Below are positions 22,560 to 35,055 of a stretch of 64,000 nucleotides of DNA, in pieces. A program made the position numbers and the translations under genes. A model generated the notes under the pieces. The model did no database searches and had not been told where the DNA came from. It saw only the letters and a list, made by a program, of their open reading frames with translations. The stretch's first letter is position 1, and each line of letters starts with the position of its first letter. Origin of the DNA: Maea johnstoni (lineage: Eukaryota > Annelida > Polychaeta > Spionida > Magelonidae); assembly GCA_963942565.1 (NCBI GenBank), contig OZ012686.1, forward strand, positions 5,397,404 to 5,461,403. The letters run 5' to 3'.

Positions 22560-23114
22560 AATAATAATAATAATTGAAAAAAGATATAGCGCCCTATCTA
22601 CCTGTAGTGTGTTCATAAGCGCTTTAAAGAATAGTCAGTGGACACATGTTTATAGTGACAGTCCTTGTAGTCGATGAAATAGCAATGTTTCTTGGAAGTT
22701 TTGCACACTATCAGCAGCCTTGATGTCAGGTAGCTCATGAGATGGATCATATTTAATTATCTACATAAGATGATCCTATTCCCAATGACATGGTGAATGG
22801 GATTAATAAAAAAATGAAAAATAAGATAAAATAGAATTGAAATATTTCCCCCCAAAAAAGAAAAAAAACTTTTAAAAAATAAAATTGATCACTTAATTCA
22901 GGTTGATTGTTTTGGTATGGGTTACACATATATAGTAACAGTGTGAAGGGACCCTGGGCTGTTTGACAGTTTGAGTGCACTGGGGGCTTATTGTTTGAGT
23001 TACCTGAACTGGTGAAATGTTTTAGAAGAAAATAAAGAGAAAAATGAGTTAGTACAGAAAGATTTACCACAAAAAAAAGAAAAAAAACTTTTCTTAAATA
23101 AAAATTGATTATTT
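22560..23114. other. non-coding tract, no gene recognised
   Basis: A short AAT repeat at 22556-22575, then AT-rich sequence with poly-A interruptions. No gene is recognised. Confidence 0.3.
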
Positions 23115-23124
23115 GGGCCTAGTT

Positions 23125-23222
23125 AGTATTGGCTCCCTGAAATTCATTTGGGCTCCCTGAAAATTCCCAGGGCTCCCTAGAAAAAATCCAGGGAGCCCGG
23201 ATTGTAATTTCAAGCCCTGGGT
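23125..23222. repeat. GGCTCCCT-rich dispersed repeat fragment
   Basis: Repeated GGGCTCCCTGAAAATTC-type motifs ending CCGGATTGTAATTTCAAGCC. It is shared with 19556-19640, where the matching edge reads GGACTCGAAATACGGG. Confidence 0.5.
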
Positions 23223-23290
23223 AAGTTGTAAAACCTGGGTTGGGATCGGATGCTGGACTCTCAATCACTGAGCTGCCTGATGAAATTTCA
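23222..23290 (-). mobile_element. possible tRNA-derived SINE head
   Basis: On the minus strand CAGCTCAGTGATTGAGAG resembles a Pol III A box, and ATCCGATCCCAACCC, about 10 bases on, resembles a B box. The A-B spacing is shorter than in a normal tRNA. It does not look like a working tRNA. Confidence 0.25.
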
Positions 23291-23689
23291 GCTGGACTGA
23301 TGAAATGTATTGCACTGAAATAAAATTGAAAATGATAATACTGATGAACCATCATATGAAATCTGAGCCCATAAGACCACTTGGCCACATGTACTTTGAG
23401 TTTAAATTTGATTTCAATGTTTAATTGATCTCTGATTGTATAGAGCTCTACATGATTCATCTAGGGGTAGTTTTCATCTGATCATAATTTGGGATGCAAA
23501 TGAGGGGAAAACTTTCTGCGCCATATATGGACCTCATGGCACCATTTACTAAAGAGTCCTGTCCAAAATCCATGGCAACAGACAGATGTGAAATGCACTG
23601 TAACTTATTGTTGAATATATTGAATTTAGGTCTGATTTTTTCACTCTGCCACCAACCATTTTCTTATGCCAACACCCACTGTTTTCCCA

Positions 23690-24075
23690 ACAGGGGCCCC
23701 GAAAAATGTTTGCTCAGGGTAACCCTACCCTACTAATGGCTACTTAGTTTTTCTCCCCTACCCTAATGGGGTTTCTTCCAATCCTTAAGTCCAGGTCAGG
23801 AGAAAATAGGGAGAGACATCCCAATCATGGACATAAACACATGAATAGTTGTATACAACCTTGAATAATAGCTGAAGTAAGTGAGCTGTACATCCTTCAA
23901 AAGACAAGTCAAACAAATGTTCCTGGTAAGCAAATCTCAACCCTATGGTTTTCAGTGTGAAAAAACAAACAAAAAAAACACTACCTACCCTGCCTATTTT
24001 TCGGCAAGCATTTTTTCTTCTTGGTCGAGCAAACATATTTTTTTTGCTTGACCAAAAAGAAAAAAAAGGATTTAT
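23690..24075. repeat. possible diverged AGGCCT-family repeat
   Basis: Contains CCCTACCCTAATGG and CACTACCTACCCTGCCTA, landmarks shared with the 63518-63892 element, with AAAAATGTTTGCTC near one end and GAGCAAACATATTTTT near the other. Confidence 0.35.
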
Positions 24076-24176
24076 TGGTTCTGGTGGGTATAACTTTTTT
24101 CAGGGTATGATTTTTTAAACCTCTCCAAACAGTGCCTCCACAGAACAGTGGGCATCATTTGATCACTTTTTTCGAA

Positions 24177-24468
24177 GGTCATCTTAGTTTTCAAAATTCA
24201 CCACTATGGGTTGATGTGAATTATTTGTCTGCACAATACCTCAAGAACCACTTCATGAAACATTTTCCTACTTTGTGGTTGCTTCTTCGGAAGTTTCTTG
24301 GGACTCAATTACATTTATCGGTGGTCATCTCAGTTTTCAAAGCTCACCGCTTGGGGGCAATGTGAATTATTTGTCTGCACAATATCTCAAGAACCACTTG
24401 ATGAAATATTTTCCTATTTAGTGGTTGCTTCTTCGGAAGTTTCTTGGGATGCTCACACTGGAAACACA
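24177..24468. repeat. two-copy tandem duplication, 146 bp period
   Basis: GGTCATCTTAGTTTTCAAA at 24177 recurs as GGTCATCTCAGTTTTCAAA at 24323. The match continues through ATTTGTCTGCACAATA, TCAAGAACCACTT and GCTTCTTCGGAAGTTTCTTG. Confidence 0.85.
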
Positions 24469-24962
24469 CCCCAGGCTTTGACCATGACTTGAAGTTGCCC
24501 AAATGTGCCTCTCTGTGGTAACTTTGGGGAAGTAGAATATCAAATTCCCTAGGAAGGTTGACTTGAAGATGGGAAAGTTGAAACAGACTACTCAATCATT
24601 CACTTAAGGAGTTCAAAAAATCTGTTGAACTCATTCTATGACCCTATGCCCAACACTTGTTTATACTTTTTCTACAATCACTTCATTGTAGATAAACATT
24701 TCCAGTGTACTGCAGTGCAATACACAGAGTGTTGATATACTTTTAAAACTGAATTGTAATTCAGAGACTTTCCATTGACAATGGTATCACAATGGACGTC
24801 AGGTGTTTAATAAAAGTAATGTGAAGGGTGTCTTCTCCAAGTCTAAAATTTTATTTTTTTGAAGGTTTTGTTATTTGTGATGTAACTGCTAAGATTTTTG
24901 TGGTTTATTTTCACAAAATAAAAAGTTGAAATATTAGGAACTTGTGTATTCTTGTTGAGCAT

Positions 24963-25105
24963 GCCCCAGGGGTGGGGCATACTGCCACAGATTTGGTTCC
25001 TGCCAGTGGGGATGAGTGCTATTTATTGATTTTTTCCTGAGCAGTATCCCCGCATGTCCCGCCCCCCCCCTCCCGGGGATTCAATTGACTGGTGCATAAT
25101 ATGTA
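24963..25105 (-). repeat. ATGCACCAGTCAATTGAATC / G-run family, inverted end
   Basis: A C run (25060-25069), then TCCCGGGGATTCAATTGACT, is the inverse of the 7472 and 22105 copies. CCCCAGGGGTGGGG at 24964 recurs at 7839. Confidence 0.5.
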
Positions 25106-25559
25106 GTGACGGGTGCCGAAGTAAACCACCTATATACCCTTATCGTAGTGTATTGCATTATATTGTAGTATTGTAATCTTTATTGACCGTATATTTTCAA
25201 ATACGAAATTAAATGTACAAATTATAGAGAACAGAAATTACAGGAACAAAATAGAACATAATAACACATACACACGCACACAAACTAATGTTTAACGCAA
25301 AACGTGTCACGATATGATTACACTGTTTCCTAGTGGAGCAGCAAAGGACCAGATTTTGGGATGGACCCCAACCGGCGGTAGACTAAGCGGCATCATACAT
25401 CAAATGAAAGCTAAGAATCTCAGGATTCAGAAACTGCGTGATGCCGGAACCAAAAAGTTGTACAAGCAAAGATATCGCACCGTTTCCATGGCAACCTTTT
25501 TGAAATAGTGAAAACACTGGCAAATTACTCTTCAATTAAATCCTTATTTGGTGGCCTTC

Positions 25560-26640
25560 TTACCAATATTCCTTATTCAAATTACTCATGGTAATTAGTG
25601 AAGTCCTTGTCAAGTGCAAATAAGTGAAACGAAATGTCTAAGTAGTGTTTGCACTGAGTGACCTCACATTTAGGGTACATATGTAGAAACGGGTAAAAGG
25701 ATAGTATTTTTGGACTTTAAAGTTTTTATAAAAGGCTTATATGAGCTTGTTCAGGCACACAATATACGTTTTCAGAAAGAAGACACTGTAAGCTTTCATT
25801 TGATGTATTATTAGACTCCTGGCACATTTTGGTACTGAAGGTTTGGCTTCATAGATAGTAGCTGTAGTCGGGACTATATACACCAATTTGGTGAGAACTC
25901 ACCCAATGACTATCTCACTCTAGTTTTCTGGCTTCATAGCATTATTCTTCATTCAAATTACTCTTAACAGTTAACATGGTCCTTGTCTAGTGAAATTAAT
26001 GAAGACAAATGTTAAAGATGTGTTTGTACTGGGTGACCTCACGTTTAGGGTAAATATGCAGAAATGGCCAAAAACATTGTATTTTGGGAACTTTTTTGTT
26101 TTAATGAAAGGCATATATGAGATTGTGCAGGCAAACAATAGATATCTTCATAAAGTAGACACTATGAGCGTGTATGGGATAATTATTAGACACTTTTCAC
26201 AATTTTGGATTGTACATATGGGAAATATACACAGCAATTTGGTGAAGTCACCTAATGCTCATCTCATTCTAGTTTTGTGGCTTTTTAGCATTATTCTTCA
26301 TTCAAATTACTCTTGACAGTTATATTAATGAGGTAGTTTTCAAGTGAAATTATCTAAGACAAATGGTAAAGGTATGTTAGTACTGAGTGACCCCACGTTT
26401 AGGGTAAATATGATGAAACGGGGGAAAAATGGTGTATTTTTGGAGATTTTGTTTTAATGAAAGGCATATATGAGACTGTGCAGGTGAACAATAGCTATCT
26501 ATAGAAGAAAAACAATTTGAGCATTCATTTGATGTGTTATTCTACCCCTTTGAGCACTTTTGTTTTAGAAATATGGCCTCATTCAGTATAGCTCTAGTAA
26601 GAAGTATGTACGACAACTTGGTAAAAACTTACTTAAAACC
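25560..26640. repeat. three-unit diverged tandem array, ~355-375 bp units
   Basis: The landmark ACTGAGTGACCTCACNTTTAGGGTA occurs near 25653, 26028 and 26382. Each unit also has CATTCAAATTACTC, GGCNTATATGAG and ATTTGATGT..TTATT segments. Divergence suggests an old array. It is non-coding. Confidence 0.75.
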
Positions 26641-26889
26641 TCTTTTCCACTCGTTACTTTGAACAACATTTACCAATGCTACCTGATATACAATAAAACT
26701 AATATGGATATCCATTTGAACTGAGTTTTGTAGATAATGCCCTATGGCCTAATATCTGATATATTATTTTATGTGATGTTTTTGAAGGTAATAAGGGATC
26801 ATCGACCAACCTAAAAGCTATTTTGTACTAACGTAGGTTGTTGTTGCACATAGTCTTTTAGTCTTGGGGCTGCAACCTCCAACCATAGC

Positions 26890-27720
26890 AAGTCTCCCTC
26901 CCCTCACAACCTATAAGACAAGCTGACAAATAAATTTGGAATTTTGATTATTGTCACCTTTTCTGTAATATTGCAGCTAAGTCATGTTTTGCCAGCTGGT
27001 GCGGAAACCACTGTCTAACCCCAAGTCACTGACAACTTTCTTACATGCCCTGACCAGGATTTGAGAGGTACCTAGCAGTTTTTGGCAATGCCTTAGACCA
27101 CAAGGCCATCAGGGTAGGCCATCTGACAAAGTCATCATGGAGACATCTCAGCAAAAGTCATCCCCAAAATATAGCCTAACCTCCCTCCAACCCATAATGC
27201 AAGCTAAAAACTAATCCTTGAGAGATTGCATCACAGGTCTCCCACAACCAGGACTACTCCACCCGCCCCCCCCTCCCAGCCCATATTACAAGCTGATAAA
27301 TGTACCACATCCCCTGGACCCCTTTTCCCTCCATTCACATACAAGTAGACAAGTGAGGATTGTCAACCACAAGCATACCTTACCCTCACCCCAGTAGAGG
27401 CAGAGAAACAGACAACAACATAGGCCACCTTCAACCATGCTTACCCATCACACCACAGGTCACACCCAACCACACCTACCCAAGCACCCCATATTTATAC
27501 AAGTGAATCATTTAGTTTAGTTATTGCACAAAGGTCATCCAAACCACTCCTCTAATCCCCTAAGCAACCTCATACATCCAACCTAAAACCCACCCCTCAC
27601 TTTTGCCCCTCCCACCCCTCAGTACAAGCCGATTGATGGATCATTGGGAGATTGCTACCTGAGTCAACCAAACAATCCCACTACAACCTGCCTCACTCTC
27701 CAACCTAGCCCTCTCAGTAG
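26890..27720. repeat. pyrimidine-rich diverged minisatellite-like tract
   Basis: CCCTCCC or CCCAGCCCATA followed by ACAAGCTGATAAATG-type motifs recur at about 26897, 27181, 27270, 27330, 27606 and 27705. The strand is C-rich and G-poor. Confidence 0.45.
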
Positions 27721-28832
27721 AAGCTGAATAGTGAAATATTGAGAAAACTATGATCCATAGCCGAGGTAATCCCAACATCTTGTCTCTTTTCTCCATATCA
27801 AATTGCACCATAAGAATTGGTGCTTGAAACAAGCATGTTGGGCAATAAGCGTTATTGGATTCTCTTGATATAAATAACCTTCATCGAATAGGATAAACAT
27901 CTTTCTTCTATTTTGACGTTGTTCTTAAGTTAAGCAATCTAGAATTTCAAAAACCCTTTTTTCTCATGTAGCTGAATCCATTTTTCTAATTGATATTTTC
28001 TACATATTTATGAAGTCTGATGGTCCATGGTCCATTACTATTGATAGGAGCTCCATTTGATTATACCATACATGTTTCTTCAATTTTTCACCCAAAAACT
28101 TTTACATCGCTGGGAGGGCATATTTGTGATGCCTAAATATATATTTCATAAAGGCTAACTAGTCCAATAGAAGCAGCGTAGAGGAAGAACCGAGTCCGAA
28201 AAAAGCTACCTAAACCTATCCACAATTGAATTTCTAATCGGAGAGAATTGTCTAGATCTAAGATATCCTTGAACATAATTTATGAATGAAATAAAGCATC
28301 AAAAAATATCTTAAGGAGAGTGATGAACTATGCTACAGTTAACAGTGCTCCTCCAAATATGCTTTTAGTAGGAAAACATCAAAACAGCCCTTTTGAGGTG
28401 CTGCAGGCCTTGATTAGTTGAACACCTCACCAGCAAGTTGGAAACTACTAACAGAGCAGTATCCAGGGTGTTCTTTCAATCAATTTGAATGAACTTCTTT
28501 GGACCCCAAAACCAATATCAATTGCAATTAATATTGCTCCTCATAATCTGAACTACAATTAAATAGACATAAAGTGACACCCTATAGATATATCATTAAA
28601 CTAGACACAAGTTCTCTGTACTATCTATCTAGTTAACAGCATACCTCAGAATAGAGTTGTAGACACCTCTGGCATTTTGATCCTACCTTTCATAACTGAC
28701 AAACACTAGGGAAATCAAGGTTTTTACCGGGATTATTCAAACATCTCCTGAAGCTTATTATGTGTGTGTGTGTATGTATGTATGTATGATATCAGGCAAT
28801 ACAGTAGTTAGATATTTTTGAAAATATTTCAG
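27721..28832. other. presumed lengsin intron, no exon recognised
   Basis: AT-rich. A (GT)n(ATGT)n run sits at 28760-28789. No upstream lengsin exon is recognised. Confidence 0.3.
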
Positions 28833-29823
28833 GTCTTTAGCAAGGAGACAATTGGAACAGCTGGGAGCACTCGGACTGCAGATGATGAGCGCACCAGAAG
28901 TGGAATTTTCTCTGTCAAGGCAAGGCGGGCAATTCAAACCCTTGTTTAGTGGAAGAATGTGTAGGTCCACCTGTGTCAAAGGGCTGAAACCCTACATGTT
29001 TGATGTTGTCAAGAAACTTAGTGAGGCAAATATCCCAGTTAAAAGCTGGCATTTGGAATGGGAACCCGGCCAGGTGGAAGTCAATCTCAACCCACAGTTT
29101 GGTATTGAGTCTATTGATACCTGGCATTTTTGTCGAGAGGCTATTAAACACACAGCATCTGAGCATGATTTCGTTGCAACCTTTATGAGCCAACCACTTG
29201 CCATAGACATCAGTGGAAATGGAGCACATTTCAACCACTCCCTGTGGGAAAGTCCTACCGTCAATCAATTCTGGAGCGAAGGGGGTGAAAATAACTTATC
29301 TGATATGGCCCATCACTGGCTTGCTGGTTTGATTGCGCATGCGCCTGCAATGACCGCCATTTGCAATCCGACAGTGAATTGCTACCGTCGCCTATTTAGA
29401 ATTGAACGGGTTATGAAAGCAACATGGGGGCTGGATGTTCGCTTTGCCACATACCGTGTGAAAAACCTTTCAAAGAAGGCGACTTACATTGAATCACGCT
29501 TACCCTCGTCCGCCGCAAACCCTTACCTTGTTCTTGCAGTCCACATTGCTGCTGGTATGGATGGCATCAAAAACAAGCTCCCCTTACCAACGCAAATGGA
29601 CGCAGAGGGCCCTAAAATACCCTCCACCCTCGCAGAGGCCTTGGTTGCCCTGAGGGAAGACAAGGTGATTGCTGAGGCCATGGGTGACCTTCTCCTTAAC
29701 TGGTTTTGCGAGCTTAAGGAAGAGGTGGAAGTTAAAATGCTCCAGCCATCATCGTCTGTTTTGACATTCAATAGCCGAGAAAGCCAGGCAGAAAGAGAAA
29801 GGGAATTCTACCTAGATATATGA
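28833..29823 (+). CDS. LGSN: lengsin-like glutamine synthetase, terminal exon
   Basis: A 991 bp exon follows an ATATTTCAG acceptor and runs to TGA at 29821-29823. The first base completes a split codon, then SLARRQLEQLGALGLQMMS. Class I glutamine synthetase landmarks follow in order: metal-site type EVEF, EWEPGQVEVNL, SGNGAHFNHSLW, NPTVNCYRRL and YIESRLPSSAANPYLVLAV. The NPTVNCYRR form and overall fit point to lengsin, the class I-type animal branch. Vertebrate lengsin is a lens protein without proven ligase activity; activity here is unknown. Only the C-terminal ~330 residues are seen, against ~500 for the family. The N-terminal exons were not found in the ~18 kb upstream. The open frame argues for a working exon. 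Confidence 0.88.
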
Positions 29824-30066
29824 TACTGTGCGCTTATGAAGTAAACTCCAATTAATCATATGTTAAGGCTGTGATGCTGGTGACACACTCAAAATAAGAC
29901 AACTCCTTGTTTAGCACTCCTGTCCCCTTTCTAACAATAGTTCCCAATCTCTGAGGTCTTGGTGTTTCAAATATAAGTTTTCTTTAATTCATTTACTTGA
30001 GCTGACCTCGATATAAACACAGTTTCTATTTTACAGTGTTTTACCTCAAATGAGGTATTCTTGATC

Positions 30067-30072
30067 AATAAA
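30067..30072 (+). promoter_or_regulatory. candidate polyadenylation signal of the lengsin-like gene
   Basis: AATAAA 244 bp after the stop codon, in AT-rich sequence. A second candidate is at 30467. Confidence 0.45.
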
Positions 30073-30177
30073 GGTACATTTGATTTATAAATACCATACA
30101 CGTCTGCTAAATATACTAGGCTAGGGCAACTCGATGGCAAATTTGGAGTTCCTGCAAGATGATATCTTACAGCAAGC

Positions 30178-30276
30178 GATTTTGGTGGAAATTATACTTA
30201 CGAAAGTAGGTCAACATGGTAGAGACTGCCTGTCCATTGTGACCTACTTTCTTAGGTAAAAATTTCCACCAAAGTC
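30178..30276. mobile_element. ~42 bp-arm foldback
   Basis: GATTTTGGTGGAAATTATAC starts the left arm, and the inverse of GACTTTGGTGGAAATTTTTA ends the right. Both arms include GAAAGTAGGTCA. It lies between the two candidate poly(A) sites of the lengsin-like gene. Confidence 0.7.
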
Positions 30277-30466
30277 ATAACTCACTAGTTATGTGTACCT
30301 CGCTGGACTCTAGACCCTCACACTACTTACGAATATGATAATTGATTAAAGCATTTCTCTATGAGCCGAATTTGTAAGTCTTTCTTCAACTATTATGTCG
30401 TTGTATCCTTTTTTCTTGTTTTATTTGATGTTTTTTCTATATATTTTTGTAACGCGAGATGCAATC

Positions 30467-30472
30467 AATAAA
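30467..30472 (+). promoter_or_regulatory. second candidate polyadenylation signal
   Basis: AATAAA following a T-rich tract, 644 bp after the lengsin stop. Confidence 0.35.
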
Positions 30473-30773
30473 GAATATATCCATTTTGAGGAATAAGTAT
30501 GGATTATCATATGTATGTAACGCTTTTGTTGTTGTAGGCTGCTTTTAGTCACTGGAAGCATTGTCAGGATAAGGACGTCATTTCACACATTTGTGTTCCT
30601 TGAAGAATTCACCTCTCAGTGTACGAAAAGCCTTCACTAGTACTCAGTCCCTTAGATAAGAGTTAATCATAGAGACTAGAACAAACACATGTACACTTCT
30701 TATAAATAAACTTATCAATCGCTCCTGTCGCCCCTAAGTGACTAATAACTCTGGTCAGATTGAAGTCCATTTT

Positions 30774-30956
30774 AACCTGTTAAGGCTCAAGAGCGACTAT
30801 TGACATCGAGGACTGTCTCAGTACCTGTAACAATAACTTGAAAGTCAAGATTGATTTTACAAAATATTTGAAGAGAAGTTGGAATATTTCCCAATTTAGC
30901 TTTAGCATGAAAAAACTCTCTAAGATGCTGCTTTTGAGCATTATTAGGTTAAACTA
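30774..30956. repeat. diverged repeat related to 14572 and 2196
   Basis: Starts TAACCTGTTAAGGCTC and ends TTATTAGGTTAAAC. It contains AAAATATTTGAAGAGAAGTT. It appears to be another decayed member of the TTAAC-ended group. Confidence 0.35.
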
Positions 30957-33178
30957 AGTTTCATTTCATGGTAATGATTGACTTTGTACTGCTCCAGTAA
31001 TCATCATCATAGATTAAACCACGTAGTATTGGGTTTTGTAGTATCAGTTGACTTCTATCGCTATATATCGAGATTCTTTTCTGTCAAAAATAATGGAAAA
31101 TTCTGAAATGGGTCAAATGTACAACGGTAGTACAATAAAAAGATAGGGTAAGTATTTATATTGTTCATGATAGAGAGAAAACATTAACTGACGGGTTTCA
31201 AATGATAATACTAAAAAAATTCAACAAGTGAAATAATGTCCGCCCTATTGTTTAGAGAAAAAAACATTTGTTGAAATTGTTCGGGATTTTAGTGTAAAAT
31301 TGATTTAGCCTGTTAAAGCCAGGACAGGTCTGATATAAAGTAGACAAACCTAAAGAATCGTGCTTGCACGAAAAGCCAGTAGGATATTATTAAAGGTTCA
31401 GTTTATTTTGCAGCCAGAAATATGAAATAATAGTGTATATCTAAAGATTGTGTTGGGAGGACACAATCTAGTGGTTTGTTAGTAAGAAGAATGAGAAAAG
31501 TACATGAGACCTTTGATCTCCTAAACCCATTCATGCCCAGAATGGCCTAGATATTAGTGTTTTATGTCCATACTTCACATTCTATTTTGAACTGGAACTT
31601 TTAAAGAAGTGATCCCCTAAATATAAACACTGAACACCAAATCTGGCCCCGATGAAGTATGTGAGTCTGTGTACACTGAGCACTCGTAATGAACCTGCAA
31701 TGATTCATATTGAACCTGTCTTGAGGACCAACTACTGGTTGTCTCTCTACTTCAGTCAATCTACTTGCTGAAAGGTTGCCTATGTTAAATAGCAATAAGA
31801 TACTATTTTGAGCAATACCTTTCTTAGCTAGGGTTAAATTGTAATTAACTATACATGAGTGTTTAGTCAAAGTTGATGTTTTATTCTTAACACTTCACAA
31901 ATAAACAAACAGAATGAGTAAGAGATTTACATGAGCGAGCTTACACTTTCAAGAAGGCTAGAACTTTTCAAAGAGGTAGGAAATTATTAATAGTGATACT
32001 TCTTAACAAAACATGTTAAACATGTTTCACTTCGCAGACAGTCAAATTATAGGATAACATGGTTGAAGAATTATTCTGAATGTCACTGAAAACTTCATTA
32101 CGCAGCTACTTTTTAACATAATCAATAAGCTCAACCTATCTTATTCAGTCAGTGTTACTGAAAATGATTTGCATTTCAAGCAAAATAGCCCTTCTAGGCT
32201 TTGTACTGAACATGAGGAGATATTTTGCCCCACACTTTCCTGATAAATAGTCTACCCAACATAGCAAAACTTCTCCCTAAATAACTAATATTAATTGAAT
32301 AGATAATAATTTGAAGATTTATCGTTTATTGGAGCCGAAATCCATTTTCTTTTCATGTGCATGATGACAGTTTATACATTGTATCATATTCAAGGGAAAT
32401 GCCTTAAATTTTACTAAGATTTCAGATATGTTGGTGGGAGAATAAACGGCAGACAACTGAAAAGGTTCGATGCAAGATACGATGACAAGACAAGTCTCAA
32501 TCATTCAGTTTGAGAAGATGACTCCGTAGTATTTATCCACAACACTCAGTAATTTCATTTAGGATGATTTGTGATACTACTACCTGAACTAAGCATGATA
32601 TTTTTCCATCATATAGAAAATGACGTATAGGATGTTGGAATACATGTCTGAATGAAAACTTAAGAGAAATGGTTTCACAGAAGTGGTTTTATATATAAAT
32701 TCTATCCTTTCCTCAAGCTCATGACACATTTAAACCTGCCAGGTAGTGCATACTGTTTGAAGTAACGTAATGATAAACTAAATGTCATTTACAATACTTT
32801 CTTCCCGAGTTGGTTTGAATCAAGGTATCAAGAACCCGAATATTATTAAGAGCTATTGTTGGTTATAGGTTTGGACAACAGAAATTTAAAGTTTTAATGG
32901 TGCAATATGATACTTCTATTTCGATACGAAATGTTGACTGCAAAAAATTCTCTGATAGATAGCAATCTGTCTTCTTGCGGAGATGTCCAGGTGGCAGGAA
33001 AGTCTATTTTGTGCTGATAAGCAGAACTTGCATGAAAGATCTTAGATGATGTGTTACTTTTCACCTTTCTCATTGGGCTAATTAGTATACAATCACCTAT
33101 CTGTCCTCAACACTGTCAATAAGACCTACATTGTACCATAAAAATTATAATCTAGACAACCATCTATCAACAACTTGA
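30957..33178. other. non-coding tract, no gene recognised
   Basis: AT-rich with short ORFs only. No RNA gene or sharp repeat boundary is seen. Confidence 0.3.
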
Positions 33179-33436
33179 GTGTGTATGTATGTATGTAAGT
33201 ATGTATGTTTGTATGTATGCATGTATATATGTATGTATGTGTGTATGTATATATGTATGCATGCATGTATGTATGTGTGTATGTATGCATGAATGCATGA
33301 ATGTGTGTATGTATGTATTAGTGTATGTTTTGTGTATGTATGTATGTATGTGTATATGTATGTACGTTCGTACGTATGTATTTAGGTTTGAATGTATCTA
33401 TGTATCTATCTATGTATCTATCTATCTATCTATACG
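33179..33436. repeat. (TATG)n microsatellite, imperfect
   Basis: Tetranucleotide TATG with TGTG, TGCA and finally TCTA variants. The open frame across it (Met/Tyr/Val/Cys) is a repeat artefact. Confidence 0.95.
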
Positions 33437-34550
33437 TGTGTTTATGCATGTATTAGGCGTGTGCACATACACATCTTGCTAGCTTGATAAAAACACGTTT
33501 TTATTGTATCTTCAAATATTTACAATATGATGAGCCATGTACACAGCGAACCAAAGCGGAACAAAGGACAAAAGCGGCGTTGCATCACAAAAACAAGACC
33601 TTTTGATAGAACTCTGTCAATACTGCACTAACCTGACTCCTTAGAGCACTCGCTGCACAAGGAATATCAATGTAAATACAACCTTAAAAGTATGTGCTAC
33701 ACTTATTACCTTGCTTCGCATGCTGAAATCTGAATCTCTCGAGTGGTGCAATAAAACTGATGACCATTTTATCACGCAAGGCATGTGGGGCATTGATGAC
33801 TATATAATGAGAGCGAGTACTTTATTGCATGTGATGGCGCCTTTGCTTGAAGCCTAAAAACCCACAAATTAACCCAAATCTCTATTCTCGGAGCAACGTT
33901 GATCGAATTATACATGACAATCAATTTCTATTTGTGACTTGGACCACCTTCCTGACGCTTTTTTTATCCCGTACATCAATTCACACGTGCATGCATTCTA
34001 TGATGAGAATAAATTAGTTGTACTATCAACGCAGCCGTGCCTCTAGTCGCATAATTGCAAATCATTTGCAGGACATCGAGTCGCAGAGTGCATTGATGTA
34101 GATATTGCACTCAATAACGACATTTTGCTTACCTTGACAGCATCCTTGAAGTTTGGTTACCTAATGAGTAGGAAGATGCGTAACTACCGATTTTATAAAT
34201 TCATGAACAGATGTTTTTAGATCAGTTGATTGCGTTCATGTATAGTTAATTGTAACATTCGTGTAAACATATAAGACGAGCTTTAAACCATCTCGCCTTT
34301 GAAGTTTGCAACACATACCTTTATTATGCACAAAAAGAACATAGAGCATATTTACTTACTTATGAAATGGTAAATATTCGAATAGTGGCTGGAAAAGCTA
34401 TTGATAGTATATACAGAGAGATAGTGAGTGGGAGAAGAATTCACTATCGATAATAAGTGCCAAGTAAATATGTCACCCCTTTTATAGTAACTTGGGTAGA
34501 TAGCTGATTAATATAAATGAATTGACATGAGGACTAAGATCCTAAGCATA
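33437..34550. other. non-coding tract, no gene recognised
   Basis: No exon, RNA gene or repeat boundary is recognised. Confidence 0.3.
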
Positions 34551-35055
34551 CAGGGCGTCCCCCCCCAAAATGCAATCCTCCCCTTTTCCCAATATATTTT
34601 CAGAACAGATTACGTAACATCAAAAATGGCTTCATTGTTACGTAGAAGGATATCTTAGGGATATCCTGTTGAAGTTTCAAGCAAATCCGTTCATCCAAGT
34701 CAAAGTTGTGATGTAATGTTTGACCCCCTTATCATTATACTCCAACGCAATGTATAACCTATGGTGTAGACTGGTTTTTCATGTCTCCTCGCCAGGAGCC
34801 AGAGCAGAATGCTAGAAATAGCTTGGTCAGTATGAAGGTTTGCATTGGAAATTTACCTTGTGTTGGAGTGATATGATAGGGGGTCAAACTTTGTCTAACA
34901 GCTTTGACATGGATGATCGGATTTGCGTGAAGCTGCAACAGATTATCTCTAAGATATCCTTCTATTTAACCATGAAGTCATTTTAGATGTTACTTAAGCT
35001 GTTTTGAAAAAATGTTGGAAAAAGGAGAGGATTGCATTTTTGGGGGGACTCGCTG
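34551..35055. mobile_element. Tc1/mariner-type MITE with ~195 bp inverted repeats
   Basis: The ends are CAGGGCGTCCCCCCCCAAAA and the inverse of CAGCGAGTCCCCCCAAAAAT, each flanked by TA. The inverted homology continues inward through AATGCAATCCTC, GATATCTTAGGGATATCC-type sequence and GGGGGTCAAAC, to about 34745 and 34860. The central spacer is ~115 bp. It is non-coding; arm divergence indicates moderate age. Confidence 0.8.

Noticed and set aside
25314-25508. 64-codon basic frame (MITLFPSGAAKDQILGWTPT)
   Set aside because: No family is recognised and there is no flanking exon structure.
33189-33482. 97-codon frame rich in Met, Tyr, Cys and Val
   Set aside because: Translation of a (TATG)n repeat.
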